Positions 1 through 10,245 of a stretch of 32,887 nt of DNA are shown in pieces. Positions within the stretch are counted from its first letter, which is position 1. Every line of letters starts with the position of its first letter. The stretch is from Nemertoderma westbladi (lineage: Eukaryota > Xenacoelomorpha > Nemertodermatida > Nemertodermatidae). The stretch is from positions 1 to 32,887 of the forward strand of contig JAUCBJ010003064.1 in assembly GCA_032718475.1 (NCBI GenBank), read 5' to 3'. The position numbers were made by a program, and so were the translations under genes. The notes beneath the pieces were generated by a model that was not told the DNA's origin, made no database searches, and worked only from the letters and a program-made list of their open reading frames with translations.

Positions 1-1434
1 TATAGATACATGTCGGAATGTGGGATGGAAGGACCACTTACACGGATGCTCAAACAGTAATATAGATACATGTCGGAATGTGGGATGGAAGGACCACTTA
101 CACGGATGCTCAAACAGTAATATAGATACATGTCGGAATGTGGGATGGAAGGACCACTTACACGGATGCTCAAACAGTAATATAGATACATGTCGGAATG
201 TGGGATGGAAGGACCACTTACACGGATGCTCAAACAGTAATATAGATACATGTCGGAATGTGGGATGGAAGGACCACTTACACGGATGCTCAAACAGTAA
301 TATAGATACATGTCGGAATGTGGGATGGAAGGACCACTTACACGGATGCTCAAACAGTAATATAGATACATGTCGGAATGTGGGATGGAAGGACCACTTA
401 CACGGATGCTCAAACAGTAATATAGATACATGTCGGAATGTGGGATGGAAGGACCACTTACACGGATGCTCAAACAGTAATATAGATACATGTCGGAATG
501 TGGGATGGAAGGACCACTTACACGGATGCTCAAACAGTAATATAGATACATGTCGGAATGTGGGATGGAAGGACCACTTACACGGATGCTCAAACAGTAA
601 TATAGATACATGTCGGAATGTGGGATGGAAGGACCACTTACACGGATGCTCAAACAGTAATATAGATACATGTCGGAATGTGGGATGGAAGGACCACTTA
701 CACGGATGCTCAAACAGTAATATAGATACATGTCGGAATGTGGGATGGAAGGACCACTTACACGGATGCTCAAACAGTAATATAGATACATGTCGGAATG
801 TGGGATGGAAGGACCACTTACACGGATGCTCAAACAGTAATATAGATACATGTCGGAATGTGGGATGGAAGGACCACTTACACGGATGCTCAAACAGTAA
901 TATAGATACATGTCGGAATGTGGGATGGAAGGACCACTTACACGGATGCTCAAACAGTAATATAGATACATGTCGGAATGTGGGATGGAAGGACCACTTA
1001 CACGGATGCTCAAACAGTAATATAGATACATGTCGGAATGTGGGATGGAAGGACCACTTACACGGATGCTCAAACAGTAATATAGATACATGTCGGAATG
1101 TGGGATGGAAGGACCACTTACACGGATGCTCAAACAGTAATATAGATACATGTCGGAATGTGGGATGGAAGGACCACTTACACGGATGCTCAAACAGTAA
1201 TATAGATACATGTCGGAATGTGGGATGGAAGGACCACTTACACGGATGCTCAAACAGTAATATAGATACATGTCCGAATGTGGGATGGAAGGACCACTTA
1301 CACGGATGCTCAAACAGTAATATAGATACATGTCGGAATGTGGGATGGAAGGACCACTTACACGGATGCTCAAACAGTAATACATGTCCGAATGTGGGAT
1401 GGAAGGACCACTTACACGGATGCTCAAACAGTAA
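1..1434. repeat. 60-bp tandem array (24 copies, runs off left edge)
   Basis: Twenty-three full 60-bp units are followed by a 54-bp unit that lacks the first 6 bases. Copies 1-21 are identical; copies 22 and 24 share a G-to-C change (tgtccgaatg). The array starts at base 1, so its true length is unknown. The unit length is a multiple of 3, so one forward frame and two reverse frames stay open through the array. The resulting 480-codon forward ORF (20-1462) is best read as a by-product of the period. The array lies in the presumed intron upstream of the GPCR exon at 1770. The near identity points to recent expansion or homogenisation. Confidence 0.97.
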
Positions 1435-1617
1435 TATTGTAGCAACTGAACCTTTATACTAGTATACGAGAGCTAAGTTAACTAAATTTGCTTATTGTAC
1501 ACTAAAATGATTATGACGCATGTTAAATAAATATTCAAAAAGTAATTAGTGATAAAGATGAACTGTTGCCGCCAACTATGTAAAGCTTTGTAAAAACCGA
1601 ACCTTCCAATTGGTTAT

Positions 1618-1702
1618 AGCGAAAAATATAGCGAGAGTAAAAATATAGCGAGTAAAATTATAGCGAGAAAAAAAATAGCGAGTAAAAATATCGCGAGTAA
1701 AA
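1618..1702. repeat. short AT-rich tandem repeat (~15-17 bp unit)
   Basis: A degenerate unit close to aaaatatagcgagt is repeated about five times just upstream of the GPCR exon. Nothing else is recognisable between the 60-bp array and the splice acceptor at 1768-1769. Confidence 0.7.
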
Positions 1703-1769
1703 GCAAGTAGACCCTAATGAAACACTATAGACCCTAAGCAGCTCCCTAATCATATGTTCCGTTTCTTAG

Positions 1770-2028
1770 GAGAACGCAAAGAAGACTGTGTTTGGGGTGG
1801 TTGTGGCTGTATATGCCATCTGCGCTCCCACCATATTCTTCTACCAACTCAATGAGGAAGGCAATTGTAAGATCCGCAGGGACTGGGGAGAGACCCTCCC
1901 TATTGCCTATGTTACCTTCTACAGTCACGTTATGTTCCTTGGTATTCCACTTACTACTATCACTTTATCCAATATTGTTATACTTTATTTGATACGTCAG
2001 AGGAACTTAAGAAGAGAGAAACTTACAG
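1770..2028 (+). CDS. GPCR internal exon, TM4 to TM5 (class A receptor, partial)
   Basis: This is an internal exon of a seven-transmembrane receptor, starting after a pyrimidine-rich acceptor (gtttcttag) and ending at a consensus donor (acag/gtaaat). It encodes a TM4 helix (KKTVFGVVVAVYAICAP), a second extracellular loop with a cysteine (EGNCKI) that would normally bond to TM3, and a long TM5 (LPIAYVTFYSHVMFLGIPL) ending in a basic segment (RQRNLRREK) at the start of intracellular loop 3. The exon is 259 bp and leaves one base of a split glycine codon. That phase matches the exon at 14854. TM1-TM3 must lie upstream of the window. The ligand cannot be told from this part; an invertebrate peptide-receptor-like protein is a guess. 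It is not bacterial, so no ribosome binding site applies. Confidence 0.82.
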
Positions 2029-2134
2029 GTAAATTTTATAAATAGGCCGTACAGTATTGCAAAGATATTAGAAAATGAGATAGTAAAGATATTAATATAT
2101 TATCAATGGGAGAATCTTTTAGGCTCGTTAAGCC

Positions 2135-4128
2135 AAGGAATTCCTGTTCACCACCATGGGTGATCTTCTACTCTGTTTCCTATAGGAATGCCTGTCCACC
2201 ACCATGGGAATTCTGCCACAGTATAACCCACCCTTCCACCCTGTTTCCTAAAGGAATGCCTGTCCACCACCATGGGTAATCTTCCACAGTATACCCACCC
2301 TTCCACTCTGTTTCCTATAGGAATGCCTGTTCACCACCATGGGTAATCTGCCACAGTATACCCACCCTTCCACCCTGTTTCCTAAAGGAATGCCTGTCCA
2401 CCACCATGGGTAATCTTCCACAGTATACCCACCCTTCCACTCTGTTTCCTAAAGTAATTCCTGTTCACCACCATGGGTAATATTCCACAGTATACCCACC
2501 CTTCCACTCTGTTTCCTAAAGGAATGCCTGTTCACCACCATGATGGGTAATCTTCCACAGTATACCCACCCTTCACTCTGTTTCCTATAGGAATGCCTGT
2601 TCACCACCATGGGTAATCTTCCACAGTATACCCACCCTTCCACTCTGTTTCCTAAAGGAATGCCTGTTCACCACCATGGGTAATCTTCCACAGTATACCC
2701 ACCCTTCCACTCTGTTTCCTATAGGAATGCCTGTTCACCACCATGGGTAATCTTCCACAGTATACCCACCCTTCCACTCTGTTTCCTATAGGAATGCCTG
2801 TTCACCACCATGGGTAATCTTCCACAGTATACCCACCCTTCCACTCTGTTTCCTATAGGAATGCCTGTTCACCACCATGGGTAATATTCCACAGTATACC
2901 CACCCTTCCACTCTGTTTCCTAAAGTAATTCCTGTTCACCACCATGGGTAATCTTCCACAGTATACCCACCCTTCCACTCTGTTTCCTAAAGGAATGCCT
3001 GTTCACCACCATGGGTAATCTTCCACAGTATACCCACCCTTCCACTCTGTTTCCTATAGGAATGCCTGTTCACCACCATGGGTAATCTTCCACAGTATAC
3101 CCACCCTTCCACTCTGTTTCCTATAGGAATGCCTGTTCACCACCATGGGTAATCTTCCACAGTATACCCACCCTTCCACTCTGTTTCCTATAGGAATGCC
3201 TGTTCACCACCATGGGTAATCTTCCACAGTATACCCACCCTTCCACTCTGTTTCCTAAAGGAATGCCTGTTCACCACCATGGGTAATCTTCCACAGTATA
3301 CCCACCCTTCCACTCTGTTTCCTATAGTAATGCCTGTTCACCACCATGGGTAATCTTCCACAGTATACCCACCCTTCCACTCTGTTTCCTATAGGAATGC
3401 CTGTTCACCACCTGATGGGTAATCTTCCACAGTATACCCACCCTTCCACTCTGTTTCCTAAAGTAATTCCTGTTCACCACCATGGGTAATATTCCACAGT
3501 ATACCCACCCTTCCACTCTGTTTCCTAAAGGAATGCCTGTTCACCACCATGATGGGTAATCTTCCACAGTATACCCACCCTTCCACTCTGTTTCCTAAAG
3601 GAATGCCTGTTCACCACCATGGGTAATCTTCCACAGTATACCCACCCTTCCACTCTGTTTCCTATAGGAATGCCTGTTCACCACCATGGGTAATATTCCA
3701 CAGTATACCCACCCTTCCACTCTGTTTCCTAAAGTAATTCCTGTTCACCACCATGGGTAATCTTCCACAGTATACCCACCCTTCCACTCTGTTTCCTAAA
3801 GGAATGCCTGTCCACCACAATGGGTAATCTTCCACAGTATACCCACCCTTCCACTCTGTTTCCTATAGGAATGCCTGTTCACCACCATGGGTAATCTTCC
3901 ACAGTATACCCACCCTTCCACTCTGTTTCCTATAGGAATGCCTGTTCACCACCATGGGTAATCTTCCACAGTATACCCACCCTTCCACTCTGTTTCCTAT
4001 AGGAATGCCTGTTCACCACCATGGGTAATATTCCACAGTATACCCACACTTCCACTCTGTTTCCTATAGGAATGCCTGTTCACCACCATGGGTAATCTTC
4101 CACAGTATACCCACCCTTCCACTCACTG
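2135..4128. repeat. 67-bp minisatellite, about 30 copies
   Basis: The unit begins ggaatgcctgttcaccacca and is 67 bp long, for example 2791 to 2858. Recurring variants include tataggaatgcc versus taaaggaatgcc versus taaagtaattcc, taatcttcc versus taatattcc, and a 3-bp ATG insertion at about 2540 and 3550. The pair taatattcc then taaagtaattcc recurs at about 2885-2935 and 3690-3740, and another variant block recurs about 1,005 bp (15 units) apart. Blocks of units have therefore been duplicated together. The first and last copies are partial. Short minus-strand ORFs inside are by-products of the repeat. Confidence 0.96.
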
Positions 4129-4500
4129 ATTCCTAAGTTGCCTTGGTTCCCATTTAATATATTATAGTATACATATGATGCAAATAAACACAGTAATGAC
4201 AATGTTTTCTTTCAAATTGAGAGAGTTTGTACTTTTTTTTATTTATAAACATACGATAACAACAATTTTAAGATATGTCCCATCTCTTAATTAAATATAA
4301 TTATTATGTATCATATTATCAGAATTAAAATACAAATTAAAGTATTTCCCTAATCACCCCCATTGAAACTAATTGTACTTTTGAAATTATTATTTACAGC
4401 AGTTTCTTCCATAAGTACTGGAAATAACATATAATTATCATATCACCACCATGAGACATTTATTACCACCATGGGACATTTATTACCCCCCCCCCCTACC
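4129..4500. other. AT-rich intronic sequence without a gene
   Basis: No coding signal is seen. A duplicated ~21-bp piece (ccaccatgRgacatttattac) occurs at about 4445-4486 and is followed by a run of about 13 C residues next to the LINE 3' flank. Confidence 0.6.
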
Positions 4501-4506
4501 AGATCC

Positions 4507-4568
4507 TGATGTGGTCTACCATAATGAATGCTGCATATGCAGTAGGATTTTTTAGGAGACAAACACCA
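4507..4568 (-). repeat. 62-bp block also present inside the LINE endonuclease region
   Basis: This block matches 7208-7270 over its whole length except for one fewer T in a T-run. It lies immediately beyond the (TAG)n tract that ends LINE copy 1. It contains the perfect palindrome ctgcatatgcag. See the finding on this duplication for the competing explanations. Confidence 0.9.
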
Positions 4569-4616
4569 CTACTACTACTACTACTAGGATCGGCATGCTG
4601 CATTGCAGCTGCATTT

Positions 4617-5528
4617 TTAAGAATGCTGTGCCGGCTTGTCAACAAAATTGCACCGCCACAACTCCCTATCACCCATGACATTTGCTAGATCATCCGCATC
4701 TTTAAGGCCAGTGTCCTTTAAGATGCGTCTCAAGAAAGTCATGGGCTGTCCACCATGCTTATTCACTCCATGAGGCTGCCAAAGTACAAGATTATGCACT
4801 GGCTGGTCCTCACGGCGAAAGCAATGTCCTGCAAAGCAGAGGCGATTTTGTTCTAGTGTCAAGCTTGGGGGAACCAATGAGACACCTCCAATGTTATATA
4901 GTGTCTGGTTGGAGATGTGTGCATTGTACTTGACACAATGAACCCGGCGTAGCATTCTTGTGAATGTGCCATCCAGAGATTTGGTGTCCTCAGCAGTTAG
5001 AGCCCAGCATGGACTCCCGTAGAGGAGTACTGGAACTACTGCTGCTCTAAATAATCGGACCTTAAGTTTCCGATTAATTCTCGGTGACTTCCAAATCCTG
5101 GAAAGCCTATTCAAGGCTGCCCATGCCTTTCCCTTACATATTCGAAGGTCCTCACCTGACTTCCGGATCCATGATCCCAGGTAACAGAAGTCGTCCACAT
5201 GCTCAAGCATACCATCCTTTGAGCTTATGCTCATCCGATCAGAGACTTGCTGAGGACTTCCAACGTTAACGGTTAGAATTTTGGTCTTTCTGGAGTTAAT
5301 AAAAAGACCAACACTAGAAGCAGCATGTTCTAATGAGCTGAGGAGCCGTTGAGCTCCCTCTAATGATTCTGAGAGTACTCCTAAGTCATCAGCAAAGTCT
5401 AAATCAGTTAGGTACTTGGCAGGATTTCCTCGACTTCTGGAGCCAGTAGGTGGAGTTATCATCACCCCATCATCATTATGATGATCTAAGGACATGCGTA
5501 GAACATAGTCAACCACAATAATGATACA
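4617..5528 (-). pseudogene. LINE copy 1: C-terminal RT half (FADD) and thumb/tail
   Basis: This is the continuation of the RT in the shifted frame. It starts at IIVVDYVLRMSLDHHNDDG and contains the catalytic box LDFADDLGVLSES (motif C as FADD). The conserved C-terminal region follows: SWIRKSGEDLR, LYGSPCWALTAEDTKSLDG and a Cys/His-bearing tail GHCFRREDQPVHNL. It ends at VDKPAQHS and a stop. Apart from the single frameshift upstream the reading frame is intact, so this is the best preserved copy of the family in the window. Confidence 0.85.
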
Positions 5529-7350
5529 AGAATGGTGCAAGTGTGTCTCCTTGGAGGACGCCCCATAACACTTCAAATGGTACTGTGTCACCGTCAACAG
5601 TAGACACAAATGTTGTCGAACCATCGTATACTGATCTGATTGCTGCAATAATTTCATCAGGAATCCCATATAATGAAAGTATGCTGAACATACGTGAGCG
5701 AGAGACTGAATCAAAGGCCTTGAAGAAGTCAACAAAGATAACAGCCAGATGCCTGTCTTTCTTTTTTGATAATTCTTCAATTATCCTTCTAAGTGCCAAA
5801 ATGGGCTCCATGGTCCCACGACCTTTACGGAACCCATTCTGATTTCCACGGAGCAGTCTCTCAATGGGATCCCTGATGCGATTTAATAGAATCCTATTGT
5901 ATAGCTTTGCAGCAATCGAGATCAATGAGATTCCCCGAAAAGAACCATAGAGTGTTAGGTTGCCCTTCTTGGGAACTGGCACCAACTTATTTGTTTTCAT
6001 TTCTTGTGGGATTCTTGTTGTTCGGTACATGTCTACTATGATTGGATAGATGAGCTTTAAACACTCAGGTATTTTAAAGACCTCAGGGGGAACACCATCT
6101 ACTCCACTGGCACGATTGGTCTTAATGCTCTTTGCAGCAGCCTTCACTTCTGCAAAGGAGATATCGCCAATGGGAATATCTGGGAGTACAGACTCAGACA
6201 CTTTTACTTCTATAAAGTTATCAGGCAATACCCTGTCATTATTGAGGAGCTTTTCAAAGTGGGCTTTCCAACCATTGAGGCGATCGGCTGGTGATTCAGC
6301 CTTAACCTTGGTGGTTGGTTGGCTTTTCCGCCCAGTAAGCAGATTGATTGATTTCCATGCCTGGGATGATTGCCTGCTGTCGTCAGCATCATTGATGGCA
6401 TCAACCTGTTGGTTTATTAGCTCCTGTAGATTAACAGAGTACTGCCTGTTCAGGGACCTAGATGCAGCCTTAACTGCATTCTTGGCCGCTGTAGTCTGTT
6501 TGAGTCGGGACTCTTTCTGCGCCTTATGAAGGTCATTTCGGCACTTCTGAATTTTGTTGTCAGTCCAGGGGGCCCTTTTCCTGTTTCGAGGGTATACAGG
6601 AACTGTTTCTGCAGCTGCTAACTTAACTGCTTCTGTAAAGGCAGTATAGCCCTCACAGTGATCTGCCGCCTCAGAGGCAAGAGCCTCATACCTGTTGCTC
6701 AGCTGTAGTGTGAAGCTGGATCTCACACTTGGCTGTTGCAACAGAGAGGACCAGTCATGCCGCGGCAAGGCAGATTTCGTTGTTCTGCTAGCACGCAGAC
6801 TAAGTCTTACCTTGGCCACAATAAGGCGGTGATCACTGGAGAAGGGTCGAAGTGTAAATGCATTACAGTCTTGTATAGAGCTCCTGTATTTCCTACGAAA
6901 CAGAATATGGTCTATCTGGGTCTTGTGACCACTGGGTCCACTATGAGTCCGTGGCTTTCCAGTTCGCTTCTTGAACTGGGTTCCAGCCGAAAACAATCCA
7001 TTTCCAGAGATTAAATCCTGAAGATGGACAGAATTTCGGTTAACACTATTGCTATAGACACAGGGCGATGTAGGTGATTGATGCAGACTTGCATTAAAGT
7101 CTCCCAGGAATGTTAAGAATTCATGCTGATCCACTCCTTCAGTAGCTGCTTGTAGATTCTGGTAGAAATTTTCCACCTCCTCTACAGGGGCAACACTAGT
7201 TGGAGAGTGATGTGGTCTACCATAATGAATGCTGCATATGCAGTAGGATTTTTTTAGGAGACAAACACCAGCAAAGCCTTTATCATCCGCAGAACTGTAG
7301 ATAAATATCGACCCACTTCCAGTAGACTGGTAGCTTACCTCCTGGTCCAA
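5509..7350 (-). pseudogene. LINE copy 1: endonuclease and N-terminal RT half
   Basis: Reading on the minus strand, the EN part shows YQSTGSGSIFIYSSADD, then an abnormal stretch coded by a 63-bp block (7208-7270), then SPTSVAPVEEVENFY, the catalytic LGDFNAS, the IDHIL region and FSSDHRLIVAKVRLSLR near the end of the domain. The RT part starts near 6110 with TNRASGVDGVPPEVFK and continues through PKKGNLTLYGSFRGISL, QNGFRKGRGT, the motif-A aspartate in FVDFFKAFDSV and the LQGDTLAPFL block. The frame then breaks near 5520: compared with copy 2 there is one extra base after the ttcttg of this block. EN appears shortened by roughly 20 residues where the 63-bp block sits. The element is unlikely to be active. 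Confidence 0.85.
7208..7270 (-). repeat. 63-bp block inside LINE EN, duplicate of 4507-4568
   Basis: The block replaces a longer part of the endonuclease while keeping the frame open. It differs from the downstream copy by one T. Both boundaries are sharp: sequences outside the two blocks are unrelated. Confidence 0.88.
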
Positions 7351-7467
7351 TCATAGCTAATCGTAGAGCAGTGCTGTGGTGATGATATACACCATCTTTA
7401 TAATATATCGCGCATTATCTTTTGTAGCATGACCTTCTTCTTGATTTTAGTATTTCATAATTGTGAG

Positions 7468-7578
7468 ATTGCAGTAGCTCAAGGCCATTTCTACAACAAA
7501 ATCATTGCAGTAGCTCAAGGCCATTTCTACAACAAAATCATTGCAGTAGCTCAAGGCCATTTCTACAACAAAATCATT
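7468..7578. repeat. 36-bp direct repeat, three copies
   Basis: The unit begins attgcagtagctcaaggcca and starts at 7468, 7504 and 7540. The copies are identical. A 72-codon ORF across them (7429-7647) owes its length to the period and is not called as a gene. Confidence 0.93.
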
Positions 7579-8049
7579 GTTATTATGTTTGTTCGTAATT
7601 ATTACATTTATATAAAAACATATCATTTTGGGCCATTTTTATTCTAATTAGTTGAAGTGATATGATTTGTATCATGTTTGTGTTGTTTTGGGTTTTATTG
7701 ATATAGCCAACCTTTATACTGTATTTGTTTTGCACACAAGGTTTGAAGGCGAGAATGTTACAAACAGAGATTTGTGAGATTAAGAATTCTGTTGAAACTA
7801 TTTGTCAATAGGTTTTTTATATCTTGGTATGTCCCTTATGTCCTCATTAGGTAATGGAAAATGTTTTGCCTCGGAAGTTAATCTGACTGCTGATTTTTAG
7901 TTTTAATTGGTCGAAAGAGTTAAATACCGTCATTTCAAAGGTATCAAAACCTGTATTGGTTAACCGGTATTGCTCCAAATAACAGTGCACGGCTCGGCAA
8001 TAAACAACAAGTTAACGAGGTCCCAGAGGAGAATCTAAATCGTAATACA
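7579..8049. other. AT-rich intronic sequence without a gene
   Basis: No ORF, RNA gene or repeat is seen that can be supported. Confidence 0.5.
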
Positions 8050-8457
8050 GTCAAAATTAATAGAACAAGTTGGTAGAATGTTGAAACCATATTAAAAATA
8101 ATAAGCTTACAATGCAAAAACGGACGTTTCGTTATATTCTAATAAAATCTTCAGCGCAAAATTAACGGTACAATAATGTAGTGTAATAAACATACAAGAA
8201 AATCCAAGAAAATTATTTCCCTTTATTTATGTATTGAGCTTACAGTATCTATTTGCAGGACATTTGGCGGGTAATTTGAATTGTATTATTCTTGTTATGT
8301 AACTATGTTAGGTATGTTTATTACACTACATTATTGTACCGTTAATTTTGCGCTGAAGATTTTATTAGGATATAACGAAACGTCCGTTTTTGCATTGTAA
8401 GCTTATTATTTTAATATGGTTTCAACATTCTACCAACTTGTTCTAGTAATTTTGACT
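8050..8457. mobile_element. Fold-back element: ~147-bp inverted arms around a 116-bp spacer
   Basis: The left arm (8050-8194) and right arm (8311-8457) are near-perfect reverse complements. For example gtagaatgttgaaaccatat on the left matches atatggtttcaacattctac on the right. They differ by a few substitutions and small indels. There is no coding capacity. No clear target-site duplication is visible at the outer ends. It may be a MITE-like non-autonomous DNA element or a local inverted duplication. Confidence 0.85.
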
Positions 8458-8658
8458 CTAATAAGCAACATTGATGGACCTTATTCTACTCGTTAAGATA
8501 ATCTTCACCGCACGAAAAGACATAAATCACTATCGGAAAAAAGGTTTTTTCTTTGCAATGTAGGTTTTTCGCCCTTAGAACCGAGTCTCTAAAGGTTTTT
8601 AATTGCATTTAAAATAATTTCTGAATGTTTACACATTTTCTGAGGGTTAAATAGCAAT
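8458..8658. other. AT-rich intronic sequence without a gene
   Basis: No supportable feature was found between the fold-back element and the next LINE fragment. Confidence 0.45.
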
Positions 8659-9540
8659 TAAAATGACCTGAATGCGCAAATTGGCCCAGAAGACATCAAG
8701 GGTTACACCTATAACATCAGTTCTAACAGAAATGGGTACTTACTTTTAGACCTAATGGAAGAATGTGAATTGATACCAACAAACAACACATTCGAAAAGA
8801 GTAAGTGGAAGCTGTGGACCTTTCAATACCCTAATGGAACCAAAGCACAACTGGATTACATCCTTATAAACAAAAAGTGGAGAAATAGCATGATCAACTG
8901 CGAGGCATACAGCTCGTTCAACCTAATTGGTTCGGACCACAGAATTGTGACTGCAGAGATCAGACTCAGTTTGAGAGCCAGCAAACCCAGGACAAGCAAG
9001 CAAATCAACTATGACTAGGAGAAACTCAGAACTGACAATGCTGTAAAGGATGCTTATACAGTAGAAGTTCAAAACCGCTTTGAAGCACTTCAGTCAATGG
9101 ATGAAGACCAATCCCCCGATTCAATATACCAGAATATAATAACAGCCCACAAGGAATCAGCTAAGAGGCATATCCCCCAGAAACCTAAACGAAAACAGTA
9201 TGTGCCATGGCAAAACTCTGAGGTTACTTGTAAGAGAGAAGATCTTAAGATAGCCTACAAAGTTAAAACCGAACAACCAACAACCGAAAACATCAACAAG
9301 GTTGAGAAAGCTAAGGACGATCTTAAATTGGCCTACAACATCAGCCAGGAAAAGTACATACAGGATAAAACTGAAGCAATTACAACTGCTCACATACACC
9401 AACAATCAAGACTTACCTGGCAAACAGTAAATGAGGTATCTGGTCGGAAAAGTTGTGCAAAGGGGCGCCTCAAAGCCGATAGTCCTGAAGAACGTGTTGG
9501 GAAGTGGAAAAATCACTTCAGCAACTTGCTTGGGCTTAGG
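8659..9540 (+). mobile_element. LINE fragment, different family: EN C-terminus and EN-RT linker
   Basis: Translation opens with NAQIGPEDIKGYTYN, the EN active-site neighbourhood. It continues through KLWTFQYPNGTKAQLDYIL and the catalytic SDHRIVTAEIRLSLR, then a basic linker (PQKPKRKQYVPWQNSEV) and ends at KWKNHFSNLLG. An in-frame TAG at 9016-9018 probably replaces a tryptophan codon. The RT domain is missing. It is truncated on both sides and ends near a poly-T run at 9551-9562. Protein motifs resemble copy 1 but the nucleotide sequence is clearly different, so it is a related, separate family. Confidence 0.85.
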
Positions 9541-10140
9541 GCGGGTCAAAAATTTTTTTTTTGAAATTCATCATGTCTTATTACGAATATTTTGTGGAAT
9601 TCATATTAAGGCTATTTAAAACAAAAACTAATACCTGCCGTTGTCATTTGACCCTCGCACCAAACAATTTTATAACTTGCCTTTTTGAAAAAAAATTAAT
9701 TAAAATTTTTTTTTATAATACAAATTTCACTTGTCTCATTTTTTTAAATATTCCCTATACCGTACATAACAAGGTAAATATAGTATTTTGCGATCTTAAT
9801 AATGCTATACCCCCGCACAATTACCTCAAAGTTGATGTTTTATGCCAAAATCCCCATTCCATTATTTCAATAATTCGAATTTTATGGTCTCCATAAATAC
9901 TGTAAGAGAAAGTATTTTTGTTGATAAATATATTTTGAATGTAATGGGAGAGGTCATAGAGATTAGCTCTGCTAGCTAATTCCCAGATGGTTCTAGTGAT
10001 ATATCACACATTAATCACATTTCTACCTTCAAAGGCTTAGTTTGACATTCCAGACAGGAACAAATTTGTTTAGAACAGCCATCCTATATTAATATCCCTC
10101 GGCCATAAATCAACTGAACTGGGTGGTCACAGGAAGGAGA
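9541..10140. other. AT-rich intronic sequence without a gene
   Basis: This stretch has long A and T runs. A 111-codon ORF (9561-9896) has low-complexity, AT-driven composition and no recognisable motif. It is not called. Confidence 0.5.
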
Positions 10141-10143
10141 GAA

Positions 10144-10151
10144 TATAAATA
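10144..10151 (+). promoter_or_regulatory. TATA-like box upstream of the intronic ORF
   Basis: The sequence tataaata lies 95 bp before the ATG at 10246. A CA-rich stretch (agacacacaccc) about 25-30 bp downstream of it could hold the initiator. The placement fits a core promoter, but TATA-like strings are common in AT-rich DNA. Confidence 0.35.
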
Positions 10152-10245
10152 AAGACTGGAAAGCGAGACACACACCCATCATATTTTATTTGTGTGATAT
10201 TAATTATAATTTAGTTTAAAAATTTCAATTCAGTTCAGTACAAAC

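Larger units (their letters stand above)
4569..7357 (-). mobile_element. Non-LTR retrotransposon (LINE, APE endonuclease + RT), copy 1
   Basis: The element is 5'-truncated at about 7357, and its 3' end on the minus strand is a (TAG)n microsatellite at 4569-4587. Short simple-repeat tails rather than poly(A) are typical of RTE-type LINEs. It encodes the C-terminal two thirds of an APE-type endonuclease and a full reverse transcriptase. It lies antisense to the host receptor inside its intron. Two further copies of the same family are at 12,733-14,055 and 18,745-19,350. Clade assignment to RTE or a relative is by motif style only. Confidence 0.88.

Noticed and set aside
20-1462. 480-codon ORF encoding a perfect 20-residue repeat
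   Set aside because: It exists because the satellite unit is 60 bp; two reverse frames are open too, and there is no promoter, unique domain or natural C-terminus. Kept only as a repeat.
2449-3516. Small minus-strand ORFs (MEGWVYCG...) in the 67-bp array
   Set aside because: Frames change with the 67-bp period and no codon bias is seen; they are shadows of the minisatellite.
1-4128. CRISPR-like regular repeats
   Set aside because: Both arrays are direct head-to-tail tandem repeats with no unique spacers, in an animal genome.
6050-6529. 159-codon plus-strand ORF within LINE copy 1
   Set aside because: It lies antisense to a clear EN-RT frame and has no recognisable motif.
7429-7647. 72-codon ORF over the triplicated 36-bp repeat
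   Set aside because: Its length comes from the repeat period, and the rest is AT-rich.
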